DNA of 64,000 nt, from assembly GCF_003814555.1 (NCBI RefSeq), contig NZ_RKQN01000002.1, forward strand, positions 310,001-374,000, written 5' to 3'. Under the pieces are notes generated by a model that had not been told where the DNA came from, did not search any database, and saw only the letters and a program-made list of their open reading frames with translations. This DNA comes from Vulcaniibacterium tengchongense. GTDB lineage: Bacteria; Pseudomonadota; Gammaproteobacteria; Xanthomonadales; Xanthomonadaceae. Positions 47,512 to 56,970 of this stretch are shown here, in pieces (the stretch's first letter is position 1; each line of letters starts with the position of its first letter). A program made the position numbers and the translations under genes.

Positions 47512-48480
47512 ATGGTTCGGACGGGAACGCGCGCGCCGGCACGGACGCTGGCGTTGACGATCGCATGGCTCGTGCTGGGCGCGTGCGAGGCGCCGCCGCC
47601 CGCGGCGTCCGCGGCGGGGGAAGCGCCGGCGGTGGCCGCGCCGGAGCCTCTTGCGGCCGCCATAGACCGGTCGCGCGTACGCGCCGAGCAGGCGCTGCGC
47701 GCGCAGCGCATCCACACCCCGGCCGGCGACAACGCGGTGGAGTCCTACCTTGCCCTGCGCGAGCGCGAGCCGCAGGCCGCGGACGTCGCCGCCGCGCTGG
47801 CCGAGCTGCAGCCCTACGTGCTGATCGCCGCGGAGCAGGCGCTGGCCGCGGGCGAGATCGCCGAGGCGTGGCGGCTGCTGGCGCTGCTGGAGCGGATCGA
47901 CGCGCAGGCTCCGGCGCTGCCGCGGTTGCGCGGAGCGCTGGCGCAGCGCGGGCAGGCTGCGCGCGAAGCCGCGCCCGCGGCGCCGCTCGCGAGCGCGCCC
48001 ACGCCTGCGCCGGCCGCGCTGGCGGCGGCGAAGGTTACGCCCGCCGCGGCTTCCGCGCCCGCGCGCACGCCGCCCGCGGGCGCGGCGACCGCAACAGCGC
48101 CTGCCCGCACCGACGCCGCGCCCGCAAGCGTCGCGACCGCGGCCCCGCCACCGGCTGCACCGCCGGCGGCCACGACGCCTCCTTCCTCCGTGCCGCCGCG
48201 CGCGCACGCGGCGACTCGCGCGCCCCCGCGCCTGCTCAGCGATGCCGCGCCGCGCTACCCGCTCGCCGCGCGCAACCGCCGCATCGAAGGCAGCGCGGTG
48301 GTCGCCTTCACCGTCCGCCCCGACAGCAGCGTCGGCAACGCGCGCGTGCTCTCCGCGCGGCCGGCCGGCGTGTTCGAAGAGTCCGCGCTCGCCGCGGCCG
48401 TGCGCTGGCGCTTCGAGGCCACCGGGCGCAGCGTCGACGGCGTGCGCACGCTGACCTTCCGCCTGCCGAAGGACGGCTGA
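47512..48480 (+). CDS. Lipoprotein with a TonB-type C-terminal domain
   Basis: This 322-residue protein has an N-terminal signal with lipobox (WLVLGACEAPP). A helical segment of about 95 residues follows (residues 45-140), then an Ala/Pro linker of about 100 residues. The TonB C-terminal domain is at residues 240-322 (LLSDAAPRYPLAARNRRIEG, VVAFTVRPDSSVGNARVL). Ordinary TonB proteins use an uncleaved N-terminal helix to reach ExbB/ExbD; a lipid anchor would be unusual. It may be a TonB-like protein of the envelope with another job. The start follows GGGGAGG by 5 nt. Confidence 0.8.
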   Translation: MVRTGTRAPARTLALTIAWLVLGACEAPPPAASAAGEAPAVAAPEPLAAAIDRSRVRAEQALRAQRIHTPAGDNAVESYLALREREPQAADVAAALAELQPYVLIAAEQALAAGEIAEAWRLLALLERIDAQAPALPRLRGALAQRGQAAREAAPAAPLASAPTPAPAALAAAKVTPAAASAPARTPPAGAATATAPARTDAAPASVATAAPPPAAPPAATTPPSSVPPRAHAATRAPPRLLSDAAPRYPLAARNRRIEGSAVVAFTVRPDSSVGNARVLSARPAGVFEESALAAAVRWRFEATGRSVDGVRTLTFRLPKDG

Positions 48481-48522
48481 GCCGCGCTGGCGGCGCCGCG
48501 GCCGCGCGGCGACAATGCCGGC

Positions 48523-49206
48523 ATGGACACGCCCTCCTCCGCCCTGCTCGAGACCGTCGAGCACGAAACCGGCCCGTCCCCGGCCTGGGCCGTGCTGTGG
48601 CTGCACGGCCTCGGCGCCGACGGCCACGACTTCGCCCCGATCGTGCCCCAGCTGCTGCGCCCGCACTGGCCGGCGCTGCGCTTCGTGTTCCCGCACGCGC
48701 CGCTGCGCCCGGTCACCCTCAACAACGGCCTGCGCATGCGCGCCTGGTACGACATCGTCAGCCTCGATTTCGACCGCCGCGCCGACGAAGCCGGCGTCGC
48801 CGCCTCGGTGGCGCAGGCCGAGGCGCTGATCGCGCGCGAGCACGCGCGCGGCGTGCCGCCGGAGCGGATCGTGCTGGTCGGCTTCTCGCAGGGCGGCTCG
48901 ATCGCCCTGGCCGCAGGATTGCAGCGGGCGCGGCCGCTGGCCGGCGTGGCCGGCCTGTCGACCTACCTGCCGCTGGCGCCGGCCGATGCCGCCGCGCGCC
49001 TGCACGAGGCCGCCCGCGCCCAGCCGGTGTTCATGGCCCACGGCGGCTTCGACCCGGTGGTGCCGGCGCAGGTCGGCGCCCGCGGCGCCGCCACGTTGCG
49101 CGAACTCGGCTTCGCGGTGGACTGGCACGAATACCCGATGGCCCACCAGGTCTGCGCCGAGGAGATCCGCGACCTCGGCGACTGGCTGGAGCGCCGCTTC
49201 GCCTGA
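48523..49206 (+). CDS. Alpha/beta-hydrolase carboxylesterase (EstB/YpfH-like)
   Basis: This 227-residue phospholipase/carboxylesterase-family hydrolase has LHGLGADGHDFAPIVP, the nucleophile elbow GFSQGGSIAL, Asp in HGGFDPVVPA and His in EYPMAHQVCAEE. It hydrolyses short acyl esters and is cytoplasmic (no signal peptide). It reads in the same direction as the LytTR regulator 170 bp downstream. Confidence 0.9.
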   Translation: MDTPSSALLETVEHETGPSPAWAVLWLHGLGADGHDFAPIVPQLLRPHWPALRFVFPHAPLRPVTLNNGLRMRAWYDIVSLDFDRRADEAGVAASVAQAEALIAREHARGVPPERIVLVGFSQGGSIALAAGLQRARPLAGVAGLSTYLPLAPADAAARLHEAARAQPVFMAHGGFDPVVPAQVGARGAATLRELGFAVDWHEYPMAHQVCAEEIRDLGDWLERRFA

Positions 49207-49375
49207 ATCCGCGCCCGGGGCCGCCGCGCACGAATCGACAGGCCCTAAATCGGCGCCGCGGCCCGCGGACCGGCAGCCCGCCCCGCCTGAACCGGCGGCG
49301 GCGGATGACCACGGCCGCCGGCCGGCGCTACTATCCCCCGGGGCGATGTGCCGGCCGGACGGAGGCGCAGGGGAC

Positions 49376-50104
49376 ATGAGGGTAGTGATCGCCGATGACG
49401 AGCCCTTGGCGCGCGAGCGTCTGCGCGTGCTGCTGGCCGAACAGCGCGGTGTCGAGATCGTGGCCGAGGCCGCCGACGGCCACCACGCCCTGCACGCCTG
49501 CGCCGAGCACCGCCCCGACCTGGTCCTGCTCGACATCGCCATGCCCGGCATCGACGGGCTGGAGGCGGCGCGCCACCTGGCCGCGTTCGAGCCGCGCCCG
49601 GCGGTGGTGTTCTGCACCGCCTACGACGCGCACGCGCTGTCGGCGTTCGAGGCCGAGGCGATCGACTACCTGGTCAAGCCGGTGCGCCCGGAACGCCTGG
49701 CCGCGGCGCTGGAGCGCGTGCGCACCTTCGCCGCCGGCCGCGAGCGCGCCGCCGAATCCGGCAACGCGCGCCGCCGCAGCCACCTGTGCGCGCGCCTGCG
49801 CGGCAGCCTGCGCCTGATCCCGATCGAGGACGTGCACTACCTGCACGCCGAGGAGAAATACGTCGTCGTCCACCACGCCCGCGGCGAGGACCTGATCGAG
49901 GAATCGCTGAAGTCGCTGGAGGACGAGTTCGGCGAACGCTTCGTGCGCATCCACCGCAACTGCCTGGTCGCCCGCCACGAGATCGTCGAACTGCGCCGCA
50001 GCCCCGAAGGCCACGTCCAGGCCGTGCTGCGCCACGGCAAGCAACCGCTCGAAGTCAGCCGCCGCTGCGCGGCGGCCGTGAAGGAGACGCTCAAGCATTT
50101 GTGA
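49376..50104 (+). CDS. algR: AlgR-like LytTR response regulator
   Basis: This 242-residue regulator has a receiver domain (acidic pocket DDEP, phospho-acceptor D53 in LLDIAMPGIDG, K in LVKPVRPERL). A LytTR DNA-binding domain runs about 140-240 (LIPIEDVHYLHAEEKYVVVHH, FVRIHRNCLVARHEIVELRR). In Pseudomonas, algZ-algR precede hemC and AlgR controls pili and alginate. Here hemC is 13.5 kb away, with the CRISPR locus in between, and no algZ-like kinase precedes it. Symbol given by similarity of architecture and synteny. Confidence 0.85.
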   Translation: MRVVIADDEPLARERLRVLLAEQRGVEIVAEAADGHHALHACAEHRPDLVLLDIAMPGIDGLEAARHLAAFEPRPAVVFCTAYDAHALSAFEAEAIDYLVKPVRPERLAAALERVRTFAAGRERAAESGNARRRSHLCARLRGSLRLIPIEDVHYLHAEEKYVVVHHARGEDLIEESLKSLEDEFGERFVRIHRNCLVARHEIVELRRSPEGHVQAVLRHGKQPLEVSRRCAAAVKETLKHL

Positions 50105-50168
50105 CGCTCCATCCTTACCGGCGCAGCGCCGCAAACAGCGCCCCGGCGCCGGCAGGGACTGCGGCCTA

Positions 50169-53100
50169 TTTCTGAGCTGCCTACGCGGTAGCGAACGACC
50201 GAGCACGGCAGTGACTTGACCCGCTCCAGCTTCTGAGCTGCCTACGCGGCAGCGAACGCCGAGCCGCGCGCACTCGGCATAGGCGTCGACTTCTGAGCTG
50301 CCTACGCGGCAGCGAACAGGCTTCGGCCGTCCGCGAAACGCAGCGGGGCCTTCTGAGCTGCCTACGCGGCAGCGAACATTCCGACTTTGCGGACTGGTGC
50401 GGCGACTTTCTTCCGAGCTGCCTACGCGGCAGCGAACGCTTTCCGGCCCCGCTTGCGAATGCCGCCCGCCTTCTGAGCTGCCTACGCGGCAGCGAACCAC
50501 GATGCCCAGCAGCTTCTGCAGCGCTTCCTCTTCTGAGCTGCCTACGCGGCAGCGAACCGTCACCATGCCGATCACCAACCCGCCGGATTCTTCTGAGCTG
50601 CCTACGCGGCAGCGAACATGCGTTCGCGGCGTTTCCAGCGTCGCGCGCTCTTCTGAGCTGCCTACGCGCAGCGAACATGATTACTGCATGCGCGTGCACG
50701 GGAACAGCCTTCTGAGCTGCCTACGCGGCAGCGAACCAAGCTTGGAAATTCCAGACGTGGCGGCCCGACTTCTGAGCTGCCTACGCGGCAGCGAACTCAT
50801 GAACATGAATGGCGTAAAGCGTGCTTGGTCTTCTGAGCTGCCTACGCGGCAGCGAACCGCATCGTTTTCCCGTCCTTGGAGTACTCGTACTTCTGAGCTG
50901 CCTACGCGGCAGCGAACTTGTCTCCCTGTTTCGCCTCGCCGGGACGGCTCTTCTGAGCTGCCTACGCGGCAGCGAACAGCGTATGCACCATCCGTTAGAG
51001 CGTGCATCAGCTTCTGAGCTGCCTACGCGGCAGCGAACGCCAGCGCAGGTCGCGCTTGCGTTCCGCCGACCTTCTGAGCTGCCTACGCGGCAGCGAACAG
51101 TTTCGGAAGCGGGGAGGGCCTGAGCTATGTCTTCTGAGCTGCCTACGCGGCAGCGAACCCTCTGATGCGCCTGATGCGTCTCAGCCTGCGCTTCTGAGCT
51201 GCCTACGCGGCAGCGAACACGTACACCGCGCTGCGTGCGATGGCCTACGACTTCTGAGCTGCCTACGCGGCAGCGAACCTCGCCGCAGTCCTCGCAGTCG
51301 TCACGCGGCTCTTCTGAGCTGCCTACGCGGCAGCGAACGAGGGCATCACCGTCGAGCGCGTGCGCGGCTCCTTCTGAGCTGCCTACGCGGCAGCGAACGC
51401 GGATCATGCGGCTTCCTCCTCCGGGGTGGTCTTCTGAGCTGCCTACGCGGCAGCGAACCGGAAGGTGCGCGCGAGCATGTTGCGCTTGAACTTCTGAGCT
51501 GCCTACGCGGCAGCGAACAGGCCTCCGCCGAGGGCGTCCCCTCCCCTGCCCTTCTGAGCTGCCTACGCGGCAGCGAACACCTTTGCCAGCAACGGTGGCA
51601 AGGCGACGAACTTCTGAGCTGCCTACGCGGCAGCGAACCGCCCCGGGTCTTGACAGCGCTACGCGGTCATCTTCTGAGCTGCCTACGCGGCAGCGAACGA
51701 GGGCCCGGCGGGCGCGATGCACTTTCCGCTCTTCTGAGCTGCCTACGCGGCAGCGAACGGACCGCGGGATCGACAGGTGACAAGGAGACACTTCTGAGCT
51801 GCCTACGCGGCAGCGAACCGGTGCAGGGATGAGCGATACGGCCCCCTGGTCTTCTGAGCTGCCTACGCGGCAGCGAACGAGATGGAGATCGATCTCGGCC
51901 AGCTCGGAAACTTCTGAGCTGCCTACGCGGCAGCGAACGAGATGGAGATCGATCTCGGCCAGCTCGGAAACTTCTGAGCTGCCTACGCGGCAGCGAACGG
52001 TTGATCCGGACAATCCAGAAGAGGGCCTGACTTCTGAGCTGCCTACGCGGCAGCGAACTGGACATCGTGCTGCACCCGTCCATCCCATTGACTTCTGAGC
52101 TGCCTACGCGGCAGCGAACCCTGACCACCTTCTCCGCGTTTGGTCGAGGCTCTTCTGAGCTGCCTACGCGGCAGCGAACGCCAAGAGCACATGTCTCGCC
52201 ACATCGGAGATCTTCTGAGCTGCCTACGCGGCAGCGAACTCGTCCGTCACCGGGAGATGAGGGCGCGCTATCTTCTGAGCTGCCTACGCGGCAGCGAACA
52301 CGTGCTGCGCGAAGCAGTGAGCGCGGCGCGTCTTCTGAGCTGCCTACGCGGCAGCGAACTTCGTTGAGCTTCATTTCTTTGCCCTCATGGCCTTCTGAGC
52401 TGCCTACGCGGCAGCGAACCGTCAAGGCAAGGGCATTCGGCCGCGTTGCGTCTTCTGAGCTGCCTACGCGGCAGCGAACATATCTCTTAAGCGGCGCGCC
52501 TGGGCCAAGACCTTCTGAGCTGCCTACGCGGCAGCGAACGCGACTACTGCATTGCTCATTGCGGTCTCCCTTCTTCTGAGCTGCCTACGCGGCAGCGAAC
52601 GATGTCGCCGCAGTGGGCAAAGTCCGGGTCAACTTCTGAGCTGCCTACGCGGCAGCGAACTTCGTTTCGGCGAGAACAACCCTCTGCCCTATCTTCTGAG
52701 CTGCCTAGGCGGCAGCGAACAAGCAATCGCTGTCGAGATCGCCGCGCGGGAACTTCTGAGCTGCCTACGCGGCAGCGAACAGCGAGCTCAGCGACGATCA
52801 GATCGTGGAACTCTTCTGAGCTGCCTACGCGGCAGCGAACCTCGGCGACCTCGTCCACGTCCTGGCCGATCACTTCTGAGCTGCCTACGCGGCAGCGAAC
52901 GACGTTCTCGCGGCGATCCGTTCCCACGCTGACTTCTGAGCTGCCTACGCGGCAGCGAACCTTGCGAGCCTGGTGGCACAACCGAGATGGGCCTTCTGAG
53001 CTGCCTACGCGGCAGCGAACGCCTCCTCGACGGTTGTCGAAGCGCCCCGAAACTTCTGAGCTGCCTACGCGGCAGCGAACGCTATGCAGTTCGCGCAGCG

Positions 53101-54223
53101 CGGCGGCGAGTTCTTCTGAGCTGCCTACGCGGCAGCGAACGGTGAACCACGGCACCGGGAACGCGATCCGCTCTTCTGAGCTGCCTACGCGGCAGCGAAC
53201 GGACGACAGCGCTCCCAGGCGGGTCTGCCAACTCTTCTGAGCTGCCTACGCGGCAGCGAACTCCTGTCGTGGAGAGGCCCGCGCCCTGCGAAACTTCTGA
53301 GCTGCCTACGCGGCAGCGAACAATTGCGCGCCCTATGCGAGCGGCGCGCCTTGACTTCTGAGCTGCCTACGCGGCAGCGAACTTGCCGTTGATCTGCGTC
53401 GGGTTGCTCAGCGCCTTCTGAGCTGCCTACGCGGCAGCGAACGTCGGGTGATGCCCCGGCCGAAGCCGGGGCGTCTTCTGAGCTGCCTACGCGGCAGCGA
53501 ACGCCCTGGGGGTTGATCCGGACAATCCGGAAGACTTCTGAGCTGCCTACGCGGCAGCGAACGCGTGCCGGCGGAATTGATTGATTTCGCTGGAACTTCT
53601 GAGCTGCCTACGCGGCAGCGAACGGGCAGCTTCTTCATGGGGGCCTCCGGTCAATCTTCTGAGCTGCCTACGCGGCAGCGAACCGCGGCCCCTCGCGCGG
53701 CTGTTGGAGGGATAACTTCTGAGCTGCCTACGCGGCAGCGAACGTGCTGAAGTGGGAGAACCTGCGCTGGGACAACTTCTGAGCTGCCTACGCGGCAGCG
53801 AACGCATCAACGACCAGTGGCGCGTGTGCTTCGTCCTTCTGAGCTGCCTACGCGGCAGCGAACAGGAGAGCTTCATGGATCACATGCGCGGCAATCTTCT
53901 GAGCTGCCTACGCGGCAGCGAACTATTACCTCGCGGACGGCGATGCGCATCGGCCCTTCTGAGCTGCCTACGCGGCAGCGAACACGCGGGCAGCCCAACT
54001 TCGACTGGCCGGACTCTTCTGAGCTGCCTACGCGGCAGCGAACTTGTGCTGCAGGTTCAGCCAGAACTGCGGCGTCTTCTGAGCTGCCTACGCGGCAGCG
54101 AACTCTCCCTCGGTGTATCCGGTAGCGGATAGATCCTTCTGAGCTGCCTACGCGGCAGCGAACATCTGCTGGTCAACGACATCGCAACGCCGGCCCTTCT
54201 GAGCTGCCTACGCGGCAGCGAAC
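50169..54223 (-). CRISPR. Type I-F CRISPR array, 68 repeats and 67 spacers
   Basis: Read by eye, there are 68 repeats of 28 bp, with starts from 50169 to 54196. The transcribed (minus-strand) repeat begins GTTCGCTGCCGCG and ends TAGGCAGCTCAGAAG, with hairpin CTGCC/GGCAG, as in Pseudomonas type I-F. Spacers are 32 bp except eight of 33 bp. Direction is set by the degenerate terminal repeat at 50169 and by the leader and cas genes on the right, so the newest spacer is 54164-54195. Variant repeats are 50169 (first base and one stem base changed), 50410 (CTTCCGAG), 50650 (27 bp, one G lost) and 52693 (CTAGGC). Spacers 51879-51910 and 51939-51970 are identical. Confidence 0.98.
51879..51970. repeat. 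Tandem duplicated spacer-repeat unit in the array
   Basis: The 32-bp spacers at 51879 and 51939 (both starting GAGATGGAGATCGATCTC) are identical and adjacent, separated by one repeat. Duplication of a repeat-spacer unit by recombination is more likely than two acquisitions of exactly the same sequence. Confidence 0.95.
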
Positions 54224-54353
54224 TAGACGAATATTCCGCCAAGTCGTTGAAAGCGTGCCGCTTCCTACGACGTGGGGCCTGCCCCCCTTTCGGCGGAGGG
54301 CATGCGCAAGCCGTTGATTGTCAAAGAGCCTGTCGGAGTGCCGCAGAAAAGGG
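54224..54353 (-). promoter_or_regulatory. CRISPR leader
   Basis: This 130 bp region lies between the leader-proximal repeat and the csy4 stop codon and is less GC-rich than its surroundings. In the direction of array transcription it holds a TTGACA box (54319-54324), an exact IHF consensus site directly after it, a GC hairpin region (GGGGGGCAGGCCCC) and an AT-rich end (GGAATATTCG) against the first repeat. No convincing -10 hexamer lies 16-18 nt after the TTGACA, so the array promoter is not pinned down. Confidence 0.75.
54307..54319 (-). promoter_or_regulatory. IHF-binding site in the CRISPR leader
   Basis: The minus strand reads AATCAACGGCTTG, an exact fit to WATCAANNNNTTR. It lies 84-96 bp from the first repeat. 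IHF bending of the leader is known to guide Cas1-Cas2/3 integration in type I-F systems. Confidence 0.75.
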
Positions 54354-54920
54354 TCAGAACCAAGGGACCGTGGCGGTGCCGCTCAGGCCGTAGCTATTGA
54401 ACGTGCCGGGCGCGGCCTCCTTCCGCAGCGGGCCGAGAGCCACGAACAGGCAAAACGGCTGGCCGGTGCTGCGGCTGCGCAGGTGCACGTACGGCAGGTC
54501 GGGCCGGTCTTCGGCCGTGGCCGGGATGGCCTCCGCGGCCTGCTCCGCGGTTTCGCCCTTGCGCTGCATGCGTCGACGGCGCAGCCGCTCGACGCTGGTC
54601 TTGAACTGGCGACGCTGCACGGTCCGGTGTGGCGACCCTTCCGGCACAGGCAGCACGCCAGTCGCACGAACGTGGTCGCGCACGCCTTTGAGCCAGTCCT
54701 CCGCCATCAGTCCCGCCAGCGTGGCCGCGTCCCCGTGCAGGCGCAGCACGCTGCCGATGGCGCGCGGGTCGAGGCTATAACGCGGAAAGCTCACTCCCAC
54801 GCTGTCCAGCCGGTTCCGCACAAGGGCCAGGTGCAGCTGTCCGTACAGCGCGCCGAGCAAGTGCGGCGCGCTGTTCTCCGGGTCGGGCACGACAGTGAGA
54901 TCGACGTAGTGGGTGGTCAT
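54354..54920 (-). CDS. csy4: Cas6f (Csy4) crRNA endoribonuclease
   Basis: This 188-residue protein is close to Pseudomonas Csy4: HYVDLTVVPDPE, GQLHLALVRN with the catalytic histidine (H30, H29 in Csy4), the arginine-rich helix SVERLRRRRMQRKGETAEQA that grips the repeat hairpin, and the C-terminus SYGLSGTATVPWF. It cuts pre-crRNA at the 3' base of the hairpin and stays bound. ATG 54920 is preferred (MTTHYVDL) because it follows the csy3 stop by one base and matches the family N-terminus; ATG 54929 would overlap csy3. Confidence 0.96.
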   Translation of the reverse strand: MTTHYVDLTVVPDPENSAPHLLGALYGQLHLALVRNRLDSVGVSFPRYSLDPRAIGSVLRLHGDAATLAGLMAEDWLKGVRDHVRATGVLPVPEGSPHRTVQRRQFKTSVERLRRRRMQRKGETAEQAAEAIPATAEDRPDLPYVHLRSRSTGQPFCLFVALGPLRKEAAPGTFNSYGLSGTATVPWF

Positions 54921-54921
54921 G

Positions 54922-55950
54922 TCAGCCATCCGCCTTGCCGAACACCCCGCCGCGGATCAGGGTGGCGACGACGAAGTGCTGCTGCTCCGGATCCGGCACC
55001 TTGCCGTCCACGACCCAGCCATCGAGCAGGGTGTAGAAATCGACCTTGGCCTTGGGCTGGCGCCAAGCCTTGCCCTGCGTGGTGACCGAACCGTAGGGCT
55101 CGACCGCGATCGGGCCGTTCTCGTCGGCGCCGGGATACCACGTGTCGATAGTCCGCAGGGCATTGCCGATTTTCTGCGAATGGATGGCCGCTACGTCGTT
55201 CACCCCGTACAGCGTCTTGCTCTTGTCGCCGCGGCCCCGATCCAGGATCAGTTCCTGGGAAGGGAACACTTCCTGGCCGGCGCCGATGCGGACGAAGGCC
55301 GTGACCTGAAGCAGCACATGCGACTCGCCGGCAAGGCCCGCGGCGATCACATCGGCCAGCGCGGACACCTCCGATCGGGCGGTGGGCGCGGCGAGGTCGC
55401 GCAACGAGTGCGCCAGCGCGTCGAAGGTCCAGGATGCGATCGGCTCGCCGTCCTTCATCTGCGCCACGCGTACCTCCACCTGCTCGGCGCCGACGCGGTT
55501 GCGCCACAGGAAGCGGCCGTTGGCCAGGTTGAGCGCATAGCGGCCGGCCAATTCGCGGAAACCGCCGTGGGCCTGCACGTAGCCTTGCACGGTCTGCACC
55601 AGCCGGGCGCGATAGGCGGCGTTGTTGCACGCGGAAGGCTCGCCCACGCCACCGAGCACGCGCAGGGTGAACTGCACCTTCAGCGTGTCGGCATTCGCGG
55701 GCAACGCAGCCACATCGACGGTCTGCAGGTTCGGGTTCTCGATGGCGGCGTCCAGCTTGGCCGGATCCTGCTCCTTGTTCTTGAGTCGATTGGAGATGGT
55801 GCCGCGCACGGACTTCGCGCGCACGGTCACCGGTTGCCAGTCACCGGAGGCGTCGCGCGCCTCCCAGGCGCCGGCAAAGAACAGGGCATCGGAGGGATCG
55901 AGCTTGCGCTCGAAAGCCAGGACGGAAGCGGTTTCGATCTTGTCGGTCAT
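54922..55950 (-). CDS. csy3: Cas7f (Csy3) backbone subunit
   Basis: This 342-residue protein is the six-copy backbone subunit that coats the crRNA spacer and flips every sixth base. Family blocks are [74 protein letters not shown] and [20 protein letters not shown]. The ATG at 55950 follows AAGGA by 8 nt; an in-frame ATG at 55971 has no such site. It lies between csy2 (42 bp upstream) and csy4. Confidence 0.96.
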   Translation of the reverse strand: MTDKIETASVLAFERKLDPSDALFFAGAWEARDASGDWQPVTVRAKSVRGTISNRLKNKEQDPAKLDAAIENPNLQTVDVAALPANADTLKVQFTLRVLGGVGEPSACNNAAYRARLVQTVQGYVQAHGGFRELAGRYALNLANGRFLWRNRVGAEQVEVRVAQMKDGEPIASWTFDALAHSLRDLAAPTARSEVSALADVIAAGLAGESHVLLQVTAFVRIGAGQEVFPSQELILDRGRGDKSKTLYGVNDVAAIHSQKIGNALRTIDTWYPGADENGPIAVEPYGSVTTQGKAWRQPKAKVDFYTLLDGWVVDGKVPDPEQQHFVVATLIRGGVFGKADG

Positions 55951-55992
55951 GATGGAATTCCTTGTCGTCACGAAAAACGGTTCAGAGGGGTC

Positions 55993-56970
55993 TCAAAGCG
56001 CTGTGGATGCGGGTTCCACCGGCCTGTAGTCGTTGCGACAGCGGTACACCCCGGCCTCGGCCTGGCTGTCCGCGTACCAGAGGAAGTCGGCCGGCGAACG
56101 CAAGCGGTGCGTGCCGACCCATTCGCCCATCGAATACAGGCTCTCGACGAAGCGGAAGGGCGTTTTGGCATCTCGGGCATTGCGCACGGTGCCGGGTGGA
56201 TACACCCCGGAGAGGGCGCCGTAACCGACCGGGATCGGTACGATCCAGCCATCGCCCTTCCCTCGGCTGGGAATCCAACGCCCCTCGCCGTCCTCCGCCT
56301 CAGGGTCGTAATGCCAGTTCACTCGCGACAGCGACAGCCAGGCATCCAGCCGGGTGGCCCGTGGATCGTCCTCCTGCAGCTGCGCCAGTTCCTGGTCGAT
56401 CAGGTCGTCGCGGGCCACCAGCGCCGAACCGGGCAGCAGGCGCACGCACAGTGCGCGGAAATTCTTCTGCCACCCGTCGCCGGTCATGTCGGCCAGCCAG
56501 GGACGGCTGCGTCCCTGCCGGACTTCGGTTGTCGGGACCACGCTGCCGCCGGCGATGCGCATGCCCGCCACCAGGTTGGCGACCGCCTGCACATCGGCGT
56601 CGCGCCGCGCGTCGTCCCACTCATCGGCATTGAGGGCGAACACCAGACTCAGGTCGAGGTGGATGCGGCCTTCCTCGACGATGGCGGCGGTGCTGCCGTC
56701 CTTCTCCACCGGATTGCGGGTGAGCCGGAAGGCCTTGACGTAGCCGTCGGTGACCTGCTCCTGCCATCCGTGGCAGACCACGCCGACCGCGTTGAAGGCC
56801 AGGTGCCCAAGGCCGGCGGCGTTGGCCTTGCGCTCCAGTGCCCATGTCAGGCCGAGGAAGGCCGTCACCGCCGGAAAACCATGGGTGAGCGGGCTGGAGA
56901 TGGCGTTGGCGTTCTGCACGCGCAGATGGGGCAGCACCAGCAGGTGCGTGTAGTCCGGGCACTGGCTCAT
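55993..56970 (-). CDS. csy2: Cas5f (Csy2) subunit
   Basis: This 325-residue RAMP protein caps the 5' handle of the crRNA together with Cas8f. Recognisable blocks are LLVLPHLRVQNANAISSPLT, GFPAVTAFLGLTWALER, IHLDLSLVFAL and ALCVRLLPGSALVARDD, as in Pseudomonas Csy2. Its ATG overlaps the csy1 stop by 4 nt (ATGA), a sign of translational coupling and matched stoichiometry. Confidence 0.95.
   Translation of the reverse strand: MSQCPDYTHLLVLPHLRVQNANAISSPLTHGFPAVTAFLGLTWALERKANAAGLGHLAFNAVGVVCHGWQEQVTDGYVKAFRLTRNPVEKDGSTAAIVEEGRIHLDLSLVFALNADEWDDARRDADVQAVANLVAGMRIAGGSVVPTTEVRQGRSRPWLADMTGDGWQKNFRALCVRLLPGSALVARDDLIDQELAQLQEDDPRATRLDAWLSLSRVNWHYDPEAEDGEGRWIPSRGKGDGWIVPIPVGYGALSGVYPPGTVRNARDAKTPFRFVESLYSMGEWVGTHRLRSPADFLWYADSQAEAGVYRCRNDYRPVEPASTAL

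Noticed and set aside
50181-54242. Repetitive reading frames across the array encoding SELPTRQRT, LLSCLRGSE or VRCRVGSSE units on both strands
   Set aside because: They are translations of the 60-bp repeat-spacer period, not repeat proteins; spacers are unrelated to each other and frames change with 33-bp spacers.
54319-54324. TTGACA in the leader as a complete array promoter
   Set aside because: No -10-like hexamer lies 16-18 bp downstream; the box may simply flank the IHF site.
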